From: Actinernus sp. WN-2022
Lineage: Eukaryota; Cnidaria; Anthozoa; Actiniaria; Actinernidae
DNA: 64,000 nt
Assembly: GCA_030867875.1 (NCBI GenBank)
Contig: JAOWCC010000577.1
Coordinates: 86,037,740 to 86,101,739, forward strand
Reading direction: 5' to 3'
Shown here: one piece after another, positions 10,386-23,442 of the stretch
Layout: each line of letters starts with the position of its first letter
How positions within the stretch are numbered: the stretch's first letter is position 1
The notes under the pieces: model-generated
Seen by the model: only the letters and a program-made list of their open reading frames with translations
Database searches by the model: none
Told to the model about the DNA's origin: nothing
Made by a program: the position numbers and the translations under genes

Positions 10386-12924
10386 ACTGCGTGTATACAG
10401 CTGAAATGGGAGTGGATATAAAACAAATTGGTGTGCGTTATTATGTCTGATATTCTGAACATTTAAGATCATTTAATGCAAATGTGGCAAGAATATTTCG
10501 CCGCAGGGCCCTGGATTTGACTTTCAACAAAATGTTAAAATTCGAGCTCTACTGCCAAATCAACTTCAGATAATATAAATTTTGTTTTTTTATCTCCTAT
10601 TGTTATTCATTTTATTATATGTATTATATTACACTAGTGGATACCGCTAACGATAATCCAACATGTGTTTTAGACGCTAGCTACGTCATAGCGCGTTTTG
10701 GGTAGTGCCATGCAACTTGCATGGTAGTGATCATAGGTGTATGGTTATTTTCTACCTACTAAGGCTCAACTGGAATTTTGGAGCACTTCTCGTGGAAATA
10801 AGTGGCCTAAACATCAGCGGAAAAAGTTTCTCCTTGAAATGATTGTTATTTTCCATCCAAGTGCATTGAATGTCATCACAAGCTCGCGAACCGACAGCCT
10901 TCCGCAGTTCATGCCGCATGGCAGTCGTCGCGTCGAGTACAGAAACCATGGTTTTAATTCTGACAGAACACTTAATCCATTGTGATTTTAAGCGGCAACT
11001 TCATTCTAGCCACTTCTAAATGTGGGAGGGTACCATTATTAACAGGAAATGCATAGGATTTTCCACCCCTCCCCCCTCAGTTTTGCATGGTTCGCATATC
11101 TTACCCCAAATTTGCAACCAATATGTTGTGTTCGTCGTGTTTACAACCCAAACTAAGATTTTAACGCTGCAACGTTATTTAATCCACTTTCTGGACTCGG
11201 AAAGAGCAAATGAAACTGTCCCAGCATGCTTTGCGGCCAAAACGGAAAGGGCGATGGATTTTTACCGGTAGAAAAGAACATCGTAGAGACATGGGGTTTT
11301 CACCAAAATGTTACCCATGGAAAACTGCAGGGGGTCTTCTTCATTTGGTTGACATTAAAGTTCAGGGGGGACATAACAGGCAAAACAAAATTTTAAAATG
11401 GCTTAACCCCCCTGAACTTCATTTGCGCGAATATCGCACCCAAAATGTCATCTAGTTGGGCGAAAATACATAAGATAGGCTGGTTTTTATGCCATCAACT
11501 AGGCGCTAGATACCGAACATTAATTAATTAATTAATTAATTAATTATTTATTTAATGATTGTATTATTTCTATGATTATCGTTAGGAATTAATGTTCAGT
11601 CCTGTAAAATATTTGAACAGTTCCGATCTTTGCCGCTAACAATGTGGGTCGGAGACGTGTGATCGAGCGATAAAGCAGGAGGCACGCGTATTAGTTGAAA
11701 GATAAATGTTCGGTAGAGAGCTTTAGAGGGTTTAAGGCTACCATCACGTCATGAAGTACCCAAGTTGCCTCTAGCTTCTCTCTAAGCGAGTTATTTATAT
11801 GGATGAAGTATTGTTGACTCGGCGAAACTACGGCGCCTTCCAGTCTATGACCGCATAAGTAATTGACATGTAATTGATAAACCTACAATGACTTGAAAAA
11901 TACAATCTGAGGTAAGATGTTATAGGCGGACGGCAGATAGCAGGATCAAGCAATTAGACCAAACGTGATCAGTCCACATATAACAATTGGTTTATTTTGG
12001 GCAGCGCTTAATATATTTGATTCGACGTTGCGTTACATGCCGCTATGGTCTGTCATATCTTGTTCCAGTTAATTATTATATTTGTGAGTAATACCAGTGA
12101 CTCTCGTTACCATACTTTGATCCTGTTGATCCTATCTACGAGCTACTGGCCAATATATTTGTGTGCCAGACGTATTAAGTCCAGACTCCAGACTTTAATA
12201 AAGAAAGCTTCTTTTTTAAGACTTTTCACTGTGTTGTCAAGACTCTCTAGAGTTCGTTTCATTGTAAGTTCAATAGAAGTGTTGTTCTAGACAGTTCCCT
12301 AGGGCATAACTTTGAATGGAAAGCTTTTAAAAATCGCAAAAATAAGACGTTTGTATCGTTTGGAAGGACAAGCGTCCTTCGAATCTATACCAATATCTCT
12401 TATTTCTGCAACTTGAAACGGCTCACGACATGATATACTGATATCCAATGAATCATCTCGAGCTTCTTGTGAAGGAGGTCGTTTCTTAATTAGCTTATAA
12501 TTAGATTAACTTTACAAATTCGCCCCAGTCCTTTTTTGGATTTGGTAGTGACCGTATTGTCGGCCCCCTTCGCATGCATGTACATTGGTTGGTGTAATTC
12601 GGATGTATTTCAGGAGTTAAACTCAATCTCAATCGGATATTTCTCGTTCGGTTTTGCCGTCTTACGGAAACACCTAACCATCAGAATTACTTTTCGACGT
12701 TTAGGTGAAGTCTGACAACGATATTCTACATCATTAGGTTCTCTTTCAAAATATAATCCAGGAATTAACCCTCATTTCTGTTCGAAAAGTTTGTCTTTCT
12801 GAGTCTGGCCGGGGGTCTAAATTTTGTGACGTCATCGGTGCAGTTACTCCATTGGTCTTTGCTATCTTTTATCAAAACAGTTATAAAACCATCCAACAAG
12901 ATTGGCAAGGTGTGGATGTTAAGT
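10386..12924. other. No gene recognised
   Basis: Open frames of about 80 codons at 10737, 11020, 11210 and 12045 show no family features. A small inverted repeat has AAGTTCAGGGGGG near 11358 and CCCCCCTGAACTT near 11408. An (ATTA)n microsatellite lies at 11519-11550. Confidence 0.5.
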
Positions 12925-13228
12925 AGTTTTGTTTTTGCCCCAAATTCTATTTATGTTATATTTCAGTTGTCTAACTTTGTTTTCTTCGAGATAGAGGAGC
13001 AGTAATTAAACTAGAGTAAAAGCTATCCGAATTGCGGAATGTTTTCTTCTTGTGATGTCACACTGAAAACCTACGGGATTTTATTGTAGCAGTTTTCTCT
13101 TGGGAGGGAGTTGATTCGTCTTATGACGTCACAGGATCCATGAAAACTAATCAAAATTAGGGATTAAATGCCAGAAATATTACAAAATTTGCAAGGTTAA
13201 TACCTTTTTGTGAGAAACAAACACAATA
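12925..13228 (+). repeat. Dispersed repeat, copy 1
   Basis: The segment recurs inverted at 50187-50450. Shared blocks include GCCCCAAATTCTATTT, GTTGTCTAACTT, GGATCCATGAAAACTAATCA, GGGATTAAATGCCAGAAAT and GGTTAATACCTTTTTGTGAG. It carries TGACGTCA near 13123. I infer a MITE; the 50-kb copy is an insertion in a LINE. Confidence 0.8.
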
Positions 13229-14371
13229 GTACAATATATGTTTTTATTTTTTTGACATGATACTTGCACTTTAAGGATTCATTAGCAACATTTGTACAGG
13301 ATTCGCTACTCGACATGTATTAGTACCGACCGTAATTTTATGCAGAATATTCAAATTCAAAAGGTCACTGGTGATTCAAACTTAATATCTAGCCTGAGAA
13401 GACAGCCGCAATTTCTGTCATTTCGGAATAGAGATACACCACGCAAGCTCGGAAATGGATACGGCACTCGGAAATGAAAATCCGCGTTCATCCACGAGTT
13501 AAAAATGGATAAATAAACTGAGTTAAGTGCAAAAGCATGTTGGACAATAACTGTAACTACTGTGACCTTTGCAGAGCATGAATCAATACCTAGACTGTTT
13601 TAGGAATACCTTTGTTTAAAGCAATATAACACGCTTTCCATGTCTTCGTTCTCTTATATATAAACACGCGGGATATGTTGGGAGAACAAAGAAAAACTTG
13701 AAAATCACGAGCCGCAAGGCTTTTATAAAATAACGAACAGGAAAACACGAGAATTAAATCTTTCGTACGCACGATCAGAAAATCAATTCTCCTAACAGTA
13801 ACAGTCGTCAGAAATCGACCGATGATGAGTTTGCAGAGCGCGGGAAATCCTCCAATTAAGGCAGAACTGAGAGACGAACTAAACGAACGCAAGCTTTGTG
13901 TTCTCTTTGTCAGTGTGTGGCTCTGTTTTGAAAATATCTGCTTCAGCATTCCCCGAAAAGAATAACTCGGATTGCCTGAAATTTAAGCCATATGGCATAA
14001 AGGCATTCAAGGAGTAGCTAGATGGTTGAGTCGCTGAATGTACACGAGGAAAACATGATTGCCGTCCCCGTCTGAACTTTGAAGCAGGTTTTAGTTGAAT
14101 GAACTCATTGAAAGATCTAGCTGTTGGGACCTTCTTCCAATGAGATGAGGCTAAAAGTGAAAGGTAAGAGGTAAAAACTCACTTTGTTCTGTAAAAAATT
14201 GGTTGCCCAACTTCACAAATGTCGCACGTGAGTTTGCAAAATTCTGATTTTCTTTTCATGTAGTAGTTCATAAAATGCCAAGGAGAAAGCTAAAATCCTT
14301 ATCTGAATTACCAAGACCAAGCTATATTATTTCGTCACTTCGTCGTGAACAAAATGTCGGACTTGAACTTG
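13229..14371. other. No gene recognised
   Basis: A 119-codon minus-strand frame (13590-13949) is Ser/Leu/Arg-rich and matches nothing I recognise. A 96-codon plus-strand frame starting at 14275 runs into the following MITE. I see no exon-like pattern. Confidence 0.45.
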
Positions 14372-14782
14372 TTAGGGTGCGTTTACCAATTTCGTCGCTA
14401 AGCAGCGACGTTGCTATGAAGGGTCGGCGCGCGCGCGCGCTCAGCAAATGGCGGGAAAAACACGGAAGTTATGACCATTCACGGGAAAAAATTATAGAAC
14501 AATCAATTTTCGGTATACTCCGTAAAACGCATGCTACACCTTTTCTGCCTAACCCAGACCAATGATATATGCAAATATGAAAGCACTATCCCAAAGAAAT
14601 CATGATTGATTGAATTTTTCTGTCTAGATGACGTCATAATGACGTCATCAAAATTGATAAAGGTCCGTCTCCCAGGAGTTCCCGAGTGATTTATTAATTA
14701 TTTTACTTAAATTGTTGGAGTTTTATGGAGTTTTAAATTCCACTTTGCAACGGCCCAAAATAATTGGTAAACACACCCTTAA
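14372..14782. mobile_element. MITE with GTTTACCAATT terminal repeats
   Basis: The left end TTAGGGTGCGTTTACCAATT is mirrored by AATTGGTAAACACACCC plus TTAA at the right end. Inside are two TGACGTCA sites, at 14629 and 14640, that form a near-perfect palindrome. The length is about 410 bp with no transposase. Confidence 0.65.
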
Positions 14783-15244
14783 GCGTACATTTAGTTTGAG
14801 ATAAAAAAGACATGGAAAAAAATCGAAAGAGTGTTGCTTTTCTCTCTCTTCTACTCTAGTCTCTAGCTCAATTTCTCACTCTATTCGTCTATCACGAGGT
14901 TGTTTAAAAACTAGACGCGTTGGCCGTTTGTGTTTTAGTTTTACCGTACAAAATAAGTTAAGAGAAGTGGTTTTGTTTCTTGAATCTCGGCCGGGATAGT
15001 TAGCAAATTTGATAAATGATAACTTCATGTCGGTCGGTTGTATTTTTGTTATCTGTCGGTTTAGTTGATTAAAATCACATTGAAAGTCAACGTTTGGTGA
15101 AGACATTCTTCCTTGTCGTTTTGCCATTTTGATTTCATTCACAATCGCGTTCCATCGCCACAGCGAGTCGAATTCCCATGTTTATAGACGCTCATACAAA
15201 CACGGCTTTCAGCCAATCAGCGCGCGAGTTTCCTCAGGGGTATT

Positions 15245-15478
15245 TTATAAATGTTCATATAATATTTATATTTTAGTCTTCATTTATAATTAAGTATATA
15301 GATTCTATTTTATTCATATATCTATTATCTTTTTTACTATACACTTTGATATTCTTAGCTAATTGGCCGGGTTAGTACATTATATATGTTAGATTATGTT
15401 AGACAGCATAGTGTCCCCAATTAGCTTGTCAAAGCTAAATAGCTTAGAAACTTAAATAAAGTTATTATTATTATTAAT
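15245..15478 (+). mobile_element. LINE 3' end, 5'-truncated
   Basis: The sequence ends AAATAAAG followed by a TTATTATTA microsatellite. Upstream is AT-rich 3'-UTR-like sequence with CTAATTGGCCGGGTTAG and CAAAGCTAAATAGCTTAG. This is the usual tail form of CR1/L2-like LINEs in invertebrates. No coding part remains. Confidence 0.55.
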
Positions 15479-15506
15479 TAAATTCATTTCAATCTGAGAA
15501 TACACG

Positions 15507-15552
15507 AATACCCTATTCCCTAATACCCTATTCCCTAATGTCCTATTCCCTA
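15507..15552 (+). repeat. Telomere-like degenerate array
   Basis: Alternating CCCTAATA, CCCTATT and CCCTAATG blocks make about 2.7 copies of a 15-bp unit. The strand is that of CCCTAA, the complement of the metazoan TTAGGG telomere repeat. It is short and impure. Confidence 0.55.
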
Positions 15553-16278
15553 TCTCCCAGATAACTGGAAATAAAGGTTATGTATGATTATTCAAGTTCA
15601 AGGCTAATTAACGTCATCCGGCTAATAACATATTTAAGTGCCCAAGATACATTATCAGATCCAACCCGGAGGAAGCACTGGAGCCGCCTAATGTGACTGA
15701 TCAATATAAAGATAAGCCATTACGACAAATAAGGCCACTTGCATGCATGTAAGAATTAGAAAGACGCAGCGACCAAAGAAGACTATCAGGTACGTGTTTT
15801 TTTATCTTCAGTGTGGTTTTCAATGAGACTACAGACCTTTTCGGGCCATGTTTACACCATATAATAACAACAATGGCCATATCTATATAACGCCATATCA
15901 CCACAGGCGCTTTACATATTACAGACATATCCCATCAGTGATGATTTTTTCGGACTGCTTACGGCGCTAACAGCTGCAACGCAGTTTACAATGTTGAGTG
16001 TGTGGTTAGTGCAATGACCATACTGCTGTACCGGGTGACAATCCCCTGCTCTTTTTCGAGTAGTACAGCAGGTTCTTTCACGTCCCCATATCGGATAGTT
16101 TTTTGTATACGATCCGCTTTATTGTGAACAGCTAGACATGGAGATAGTCCGCACAAAAAGCAAATCGCTACAAAGTATATCACTTTCACTGAAGACCAGA
16201 GAGACGCAACGACGCAATGATTAGAGGAGAAACAGTGAGAGCTAGAGAACACGACAGAAAAGAGACGGGACCATAAAG

Positions 16279-16669
16279 TCCCGGGGGGGGGGGGGGGGGG
16301 GACTCCCCATAAAAATAGACGGGGGTGCTCGACGTGAGAAATGAAATTCACCCCTAAAAGATAGCAATATGGGCGTGGCTCACAAAAAAATTACCCTTAA
16401 AAGATAGCACTCCCAAAGACAAGAAAATGGCATTAATTCGATTTATTAGAGACTATATAAAGACATTATACCGATTCAACTTGTGGGGTCTCATGCTCGA
16501 GCATCCAGCGCTATTTTTTCTCGGCCACAAACATTTTGGGTCTCGGAGACCCCTAAAAGATAGCAGACCTTTGGAAGACCCCTAAGAGTAGCACTGCTAA
16601 CGATTTTAACCCCTAAAAGATAGGTCGAGCACCCCCGTCTATTTTAATGGGGAGTCCCCCCCCCCGGGC
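16279..16669. mobile_element. MITE with G-rich terminal inverted repeats
   Basis: The left end is CCC plus a 19-G tract, then GGACTCCCCATAA and GACGGGGGTGCTCGAC. The right end mirrors it from GTCGAGCACCCCCGTC through GGGGAGTCC to the C tract and GGG. The interior repeats ACCCCTAAAAGATAGCA five times with small changes (near 16351, 16389, 16548, 16582 and 16609). A minus-strand open frame across the left end is a by-product. Confidence 0.8.
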
Positions 16670-16924
16670 ACAAAGTGTCCTTGTAGCACAACTGATGGAA
16701 CTTCTTGCAGCACTTTAAAATAATTGACCAAACGACTACGGCTATAAGCACCACTCTTTTTTTGCTATTGCTAGGTCTCCCTTGAAAAGGGGTATAATAG
16801 GGAAAGTGAAAAGTGCGAAACGGGAAAAATACTGATTAGAAGAAAACAGTTGTGAACAACATAATTTTGTCTTAATACTTCAAACTTGAGTTCTGTTTCT
16901 GAAAGGTAAAATTATATTCCGTAT

Positions 16925-17160
16925 TAGTATATACCACACCAGTGAATATCACTTTTCGCGCGCTCTGATTGGCTACTCAAACAGTGAATATGATTTCATA
17001 TTCACCTCCGAGCGAAGCAGCGATCACCTCGCGCGAGTTTTTATCCATTTGACAGAAAATAAAATAACTATTTGGTGCTGGCTATTCACCTGCAGTGTGG
17101 TAAAAAGCGGCTCGGTAAATATCCACCACTATTCACCTTCACTTTGGTGAATAATTGTTA
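16925..17160. repeat. MITE-like block with TTCAC repeats
   Basis: Short inverted and direct copies of GGTGAATA/TATTCACC recur about six times, alongside GCGCGCTCTGATTGGCTA. Clear ends were not found, so the element boundary is a guess. Confidence 0.4.
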
Positions 17161-17252
17161 AATATACGCTGATACTACCATTATTTGGTTATTGTAATAT
17201 TGTATGGGTAGCCTACGCCTTTAGCCGTTTACCCACCCTCAATCGGGAGGGA

Positions 17253-18314
17253 ACGTCTACGCAAAGCTGGCACTAATAGACCACCTCGAAGTTTTCCACG
17301 CCATTTTGAAACGGTATGCAACATTTCCTGGCGTGGTTACTCAGTCCCCATACAAACCTGACCTAATAATTCAACAAGAACCGACAACAGAATCAAAGGT
17401 AAGTTAAGAACAAATATGATATGTGAATTTGAACACAGTAGTGTGACTTTTCCCGGATGATTTTTGATCGGACTTCTGTTCGGCACTTACCCTGGGTGCC
17501 AGAGGTTCTACTGCCCTCTCTAAGCCAAAGTTTAGGATCGCAGTAGAACCTCTGGCACCCAGGGTATTCGGCACTCCGAATACGGTGCAAACTATTCAGA
17601 CCATGGCGTCGTCGTCATAAGCACGTGGTGTGAGAGCAACATATTTTTTGTTCTCTCTCTCAAAATTTATTTAAACCACATAAAGTTTTATTCCTAAATA
17701 TGATGTTTACTTTAACCCCAATTTTAATATTCAGTTCGCTATTTCAATACATTTGTGATCCGTAATTTCTCTTCTTTCCCAGTTCTTCTCAGAGTTCGAT
17801 CAAAAATCATCTGGCAAAAGTCATCCTACTGGGTTTAAATTCACAAATGATCTTCGTTATTATCTTTGATTCTGTTGTCAGTTGAGCTAATTAAGTCGAG
17901 CTTGCATGCATGGGCTTTAAATAAACAGGATTTTACTCAGACTTGCAACAACACTCAATTTCTTTTGAAGTTGATTTCCGACAAAGGCGGCGAGTCGGTT
18001 GAAGGCCAACTTTGGCTAAACTTGTGGCTAGCCGCTTCCTTAAGACTTTTCAATATCCTGTAGATTCTCGGTCTCGGGTTTTGTTTTGTTTTTGCACTGC
18101 CTAAAGATATAATCTAAATCCGATGTTGCTCATGTGCAGGAAAATATCTTGCTGTTTTATACCTCCAAGACGTAAGCAGTTGACTTTTTGTCCTCACGCA
18201 GTATTAGCCAATGAATGTTATCGAAAGAATAATCCAATGAGAAGCTATTATACATTTTAGTGCATAAGGCTCTGACGTCACATAACACGATTAGTGCCAG
18301 CGTTGCGTAGACGT
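17253..18314. repeat. Inverted pair enclosing ~1 kb
   Basis: ACGTCTACGCAAAGCTGGCA at 17253 continues to 17277 and is mirrored, with one mismatch, at 18290-18314. The interval holds the 79-bp MITE at 17488-17566 and short open frames at 17393-17590 (-) and 17866-18063 (+), with no family features. It may be a 1-kb DNA element or two related ends. Confidence 0.5.
17488..17566. mobile_element. 79-bp MITE with 9-bp target duplication
   Basis: Perfect 27-bp arms (17488-17514 and 17540-17566) begin TACCCTGGGTGCCAGAGG. TTCGGCACT flanks both sides, at 17479-17487 and 17567-17575. A 9-bp duplication is typical of Mutator-like transposons. The intact arms and duplication point to a young insertion. 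Confidence 0.9.
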
Positions 18315-21140
18315 GGCTATTGTATGGGCGACAGAGTTATATCAGTAGTACAGTATTTACAACTCTTCACCCACCTCCTGTGTCCTCGGCTACAGAGGTA
18401 CTAAACCAATTAATTATCTTGGAAGCCTTTATAATTACTTAGTTTGACCATATCAGCATTCATATGCATAAATGTATGAAACATGATTGCATAGCCACAG
18501 CACACGTTCGAAGCGAAACCTCCGCAGACCATCTACCGTCGTTGGGGTCTAAACGTGAAGCTGCAAAACTCTAAACTTTCAAGAATAGATTTATAAGCCA
18601 AAATTTCTTAGTTTTTAAAGTTGTTTAACTTTTTAATACTGTTATAATTAGGTGTCAGTGGCTGTACCACGTTGACCGTCATGTAGATCAGTGTTTAGCC
18701 GTTATGTTATAATTTTTGAAATAATGATTTGTTAGTAGGACCCAGTAAACCACATTAGGGTGAGGTAGGCCTCCTGGGTAAAGACGTTTAATTATTTTTA
18801 TTTTGTTTCAACTAACTCAGTGTATTAGTACTCTATAGTGATACACAGACAACATGCAGACCCCTCATCATTTAGTTGTATTTAACTTCAACTGTTTAAT
18901 GCCACTGTAAAAATGCCGTAATATATAGCAATGTGAAGGTCAGTATTGGCTATGTTCTCCATCTTTTTTCCTGCCACATTTAAAGCATCGCGCATATTAG
19001 CCATTTAGGAGTTAAAGAAGGGATCGGACTTGCTCCGAATGTCAAAAATAATCTTATTAAGAAATGAACTCTATCGATGACAAGAAATATCACACTTAAA
19101 GTACAAAGCTTACCGAGATTGAGAATGTTTGGTACGAACTGCATAGCAAGCTTTCAAATATCGCAAAAAATAATAGAATGTATGGTTTTGGGGGAGGCAA
19201 CCCTCTTGCCCCGTGTATAATACTTCCCAAAAGGCTCCCACTTTATGATACATGATATTCCCCCGGACATTACGTGATGAGTCATTTTAAGTATTATAAT
19301 AGAAAGAGATGTCTGAAAGAGAGCCGATAACAACTTAATGCTTCTTCACCGACTAATTTCCAATACAAGTGCGATTATATTTTATAGCTAAGATGTTGTT
19401 TGTTTTACTATATGGAAGATCCAGTTCAGAATTATTTAGCATCGCAACATGTTCTAAAACGTCAACGTTTAAAAGCAATGGAAAGCTAGTTTCTGTCTGC
19501 ATCGGCGACAAAGATGTCGTTTATAAAGGAAATCATCACCGTACGTGTATGCGAGGAACCTTATAAAATGTGCCAGTTTCATAGCTTTTGTGTTCGGCAA
19601 TTCCTATTGGTTGGAAAATGATTTCCTCATTAAAATGGAAAGAAACAAGCACTTTCTACAAACTTTATTTCAGAATATTCACCCTATCAGTGTATCTATA
19701 CTCTACAAACACACGAGAATCCTATGTGAGAGAGGCTCATTACCGCAGAACAATGGATTCTGTTATAGTTCTTAACTGAATCAGTACTTAATGGTGTGTC
19801 TGAGTGATGTTTATAACAAAATAACAAGGCTAGCCCGAAGGACGAGTGTTATGCGCACTAGTGTTATTTGTGGAATTTTCAAACATCACGAGCATCGAAT
19901 TAACTGTCTGCAGTGCTGTTTGTGATTAACATGTCTATGCTCAGATCAGCCAATCAGAATTGAGTATTTTTGTGTCTATATTATTAGCTGGGAAAGTAAG
20001 ACAATAACTACTTATAAAATTGTCGTTAACAGTACTTTCAAAACCCCATCCGAGTGGAAAGTGTTTGATACAACAATCTTTATTGCTTTTAAAAGTCGTG
20101 AAAATATCAGTACATTTTGTGTTTTGGTGTTGGACACCGCTGCATGATAGATAGATAGTGCTTCAGACTTGGACGTCATTTTTAAAATGGGCCCATAGAT
20201 TTTAATTAAAGTTATTGCGATTTACTAGTCTGAGCGTATAGAAAACTTTCATTATGTATAAGAAAATTGTACAATCGGAAGATTGTTTTGCGCGCGGAAA
20301 TGTTTCAGGTACAGCGACCGTATTTAACGTCGATGCCTCGATCGTGGCAGAATTAAGAGATTGATAAACTCGAGGCGACGAGAAGATGTAAAGGTCTGAA
20401 CATCTGCAGTAAAACCTGAATAAATGAATAATCAAATTTCCTTAGCACAAAAGTTGAAAGAATACCGGCGGTGACACCCACGCAGTTTCGGTCACTTCCT
20501 TATCGAACTCTCGTATCGTGCCAATAGATGTGGCCAAGATAAAGCCTAAATGGAATTAAACTGTATAGTATGAAATACGTCAGACAGTCATGCAGGGTCT
20601 CAGTATTTCTATGTTTTCGCGCACGCGTACCAGCAACATTTCCATTTACACGACAAAAATATAGGATGCCGTGCCGAAAGAACATTGGCGTGCCTAAAAT
20701 TTATGAGTGCCGTGCCCAAAGTTATTGTCGCGTAAATTGGGCTTTCGTCTTCGTTTCAAGAAATAGGCCTATGTCTCGGTGACAATTCGTAATTTAGCAT
20801 GCAGAACATCTTGTGTAATAACTACGATCAAATGAATATTTTTACTGAGTGTATGTGGCCATTCAGTCTGCTATATGGTCGCGCGGCTTGACTGTTGTTC
20901 TGAATATCAATATTAATTATATTATATCGTGTTTAAATAAACATAACGTATATCCGTAAACTCGCTATCAATACTGATATTGAACACTTCCGAAAGGGTC
21001 GGCAAACATTCAATATGGTTCTTAAGACGAGCCGACGAAATACGCGATATTATTTTCATTAAACGCAGTCCCTTTCTAACGGACGATGTAAATCGTTTTT
21101 CTTTCGAAAAAAACAACACATGTCAAATGTTACAATTAAG
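17576..21140. other. No gene recognised
   Basis: AT-rich DNA with only short open frames (17866, 19369, 19545, 19588, and 20202/20500 minus), none with family features. A CCAAT-like ATTGG cluster and GTGTTATGCGC-type short inverted words lie near 19830-19980. I see no exon pattern. Confidence 0.45.
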
Positions 21141-21219
21141 CAACATTGTATTAAGAAAATACAGAAAAGGCAACATTGTATTAAGAAAATACAGAAAAGG
21201 CAACATTGTATTAAGAAAC
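21141..21219 (+). repeat. 30-bp tandem repeat x2.6
   Basis: Units start with CAACATTGTATTAAGAAA at 21141, 21171 and 21201. The first two are identical over 30 bases and the third breaks off at 21219. The array lies at the end of an 87-codon open frame and makes its C-terminus repetitive. Confidence 0.9.
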
Positions 21220-23442
21220 ACGGCGGTATTTCCAATAATTTAATCGGTCAGCAGTTTTAACGTTTGAGTTTATAATATCTTATACCTTCTTGGTTTGTGA
21301 CAGAAAAGAAGACGATGCAAAACATCTCGCCTGTATTCTTTTTCTACTTGTGTCTGTGTTCAAATAGTCAATTATGTTTTCATTTAACACAAACACTTAT
21401 ATTTCATTTAACACTATACTAACTGAATTCTGCTTATAGCCTGACTTATATTTCTAATACTAACAAGTAACAATAAAGGAACAAAAGCATTTATTATAAT
21501 TTAATTTTGCCAAGAACGGACAAGATTGTACCAAATATACTGTTCCACGGGTAGTTAACAGTCAAGTGGCTTCCCAACACCATTTCTCGAGCGAGCGCGC
21601 AAGCAAGGTTAAAGAAAATTTCGTTTCTTAGCAGAATTTATATAATAAACAACTTAAAGGCTCGCCAAATACGAGTGACTCCCAAAATCAGCACAGTCAG
21701 CCGTATTAGATGCTTAGCAGACGATTAACCGCTATTTATCACATCTATAAATAAAACACTAAAAAGTACTAATAAATATTGCAGTAAATATATACAAGCT
21801 TGTCGGAATAAATTGGAAACCAAATTAATCTATTATGAATATATTATAACTATGTTTAAAAGACTGTAAAGTTTGGGGAGCGGCGAATATTTTCAGGTTG
21901 TTGCTCACACTCCGTGAAAGGAGAAGGCTTGTTTTCCAAAAGTAGAATTTGGAGAGGTTATCGATCAAATTGGCAGCAACGATTTCCCAGAAAACAGCAA
22001 TGGTAGCCAATAACTCAAAGACAGAAGACCAAGGCACTTAAATAGCCTTTTAAAATCAATAAGCAACGAAAATCCACTTATAATAGAAACGCCAGAGGCT
22101 GAACACTAAATCTATAAAACGTTACGTTGTTGTAGCAGTGTCGAAGAAAACGTTTTCTGGTTATCAACTGTGATTTAACCAAGTGGGAAACGTTTTTAAT
22201 ACATCGACGGACAAAAGGACGGCAGAATAAACTAGTAAGGTTAGTCAAGACACGTTTTAGCCTCATAGAAATTATCTTTATGAAATGTATTGTTTGTTAG
22301 CTTCAAACACATTTTTACAGTTAAATTATTTTTTCAGATTAGAAAATATATCGGCCTGGACGTATTGAATTGGATCAATTTTTCTCTAAAAATTCCCGAA
22401 TGTTGCCAATTTTTCCTGAAATTTTCTCACAAAAAAATAACAATAAAATGTATTTTTCATTATATAAACATGTATATTTGAATATAATTGCATAGTACTA
22501 GGCTCCATGGTCATCTGGCCCGATTTGGTGGGATGGAATTTATTGAAATTGCTCCACGTATACGGACAAAATGGCAAAGAATAATAAATGGAAAGTACAT
22601 TTATAACTTTTCATTGATTTTCAGAAGAAAGAAAATCATTTTGTTTTATCTTCCCCAAAACCGTTCCTATTTTCCCCGTAAATTTCCAGTTCTTTCTGGT
22701 GCCTATTTTCCGAAAAATATTCAGGGAATAATTTACACAGCCCTAGCGGTGATCAAAGTTAACGCAGATTCCAAAACTGTACAAAAAGGCATGAAATTTT
22801 CAACGCACGACCGTGTGTGGTCGCTGCTGTGTTAATGCGGTGGATGAGGAACGTGAGCCTAGGAAATCAAAAGATAATTTTCTGTACACAAGCAGAGATA
22901 CGGCCACTGAATAGGTTCTATTTGTTTGTTTTTACGTGTATAATTAACGGAATAGATATCGATATAATAGATATATTTAGGCAAGCCTAAAAGCGCAGCT
23001 CCCAATTACCCAACGACCCGAAAATAAAAACCGATAAATTATATAAAGAAAACAAAGATAAAAACACAAACATAACGGGTACAATCAAGAGAAATTTAGA
23101 AGAAAAAAAGAAGACAATGGAAAGTGAAAAAAAAATCACAAGCTGCTGGCCAAGATTTCGTTCCGGGTCGCCTGGTTTCAACAGTGCGCGCGCATGTGCA
23201 GTACGTTTTTTAGGTACGTCGCTTGGCGTGCTTGCGCTTGGGGCGCGACGGAAACCGGAAGTGAGGCAATTTTTGCTCTTATCCTATAGCTATGGTGCTC
23301 CGCTTGCGCCGGCCTTCCCGCTCCACTGTTACTTTATATCTCTTCAGGACATTAAGCCTTTGTCAGGAAACAGCCACGGCTGATATATCACTTCAATAAC
23401 CAATGAATTGTGCTCGTAATCCCATGGGAAAGGATTTACTGG
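21220..23442. other. No gene recognised
   Basis: AT-rich DNA with short open frames on both strands and no family features. A CpG-richer patch lies at 23150-23290, with GTGCGCGCGCATGTGCAG and GCGCTTGGGGCGCGACGG, and is covered by an 88-codon frame (23117-23383). It could be a promoter-like patch or a transposon scrap. Confidence 0.4.

Noticed and set aside
13590..13949. 119-codon minus-strand open frame
   Set aside because: Composition and lack of any motif fit a chance frame; no splice-site or homology support.
15986..16351. 121-codon minus-strand open frame
   Set aside because: It runs through the poly-G end of a MITE, giving a proline run; not coding.
21141..21219. CRISPR-like direct repeats
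   Set aside because: Units are contiguous with no spacers, and the DNA is eukaryotic.
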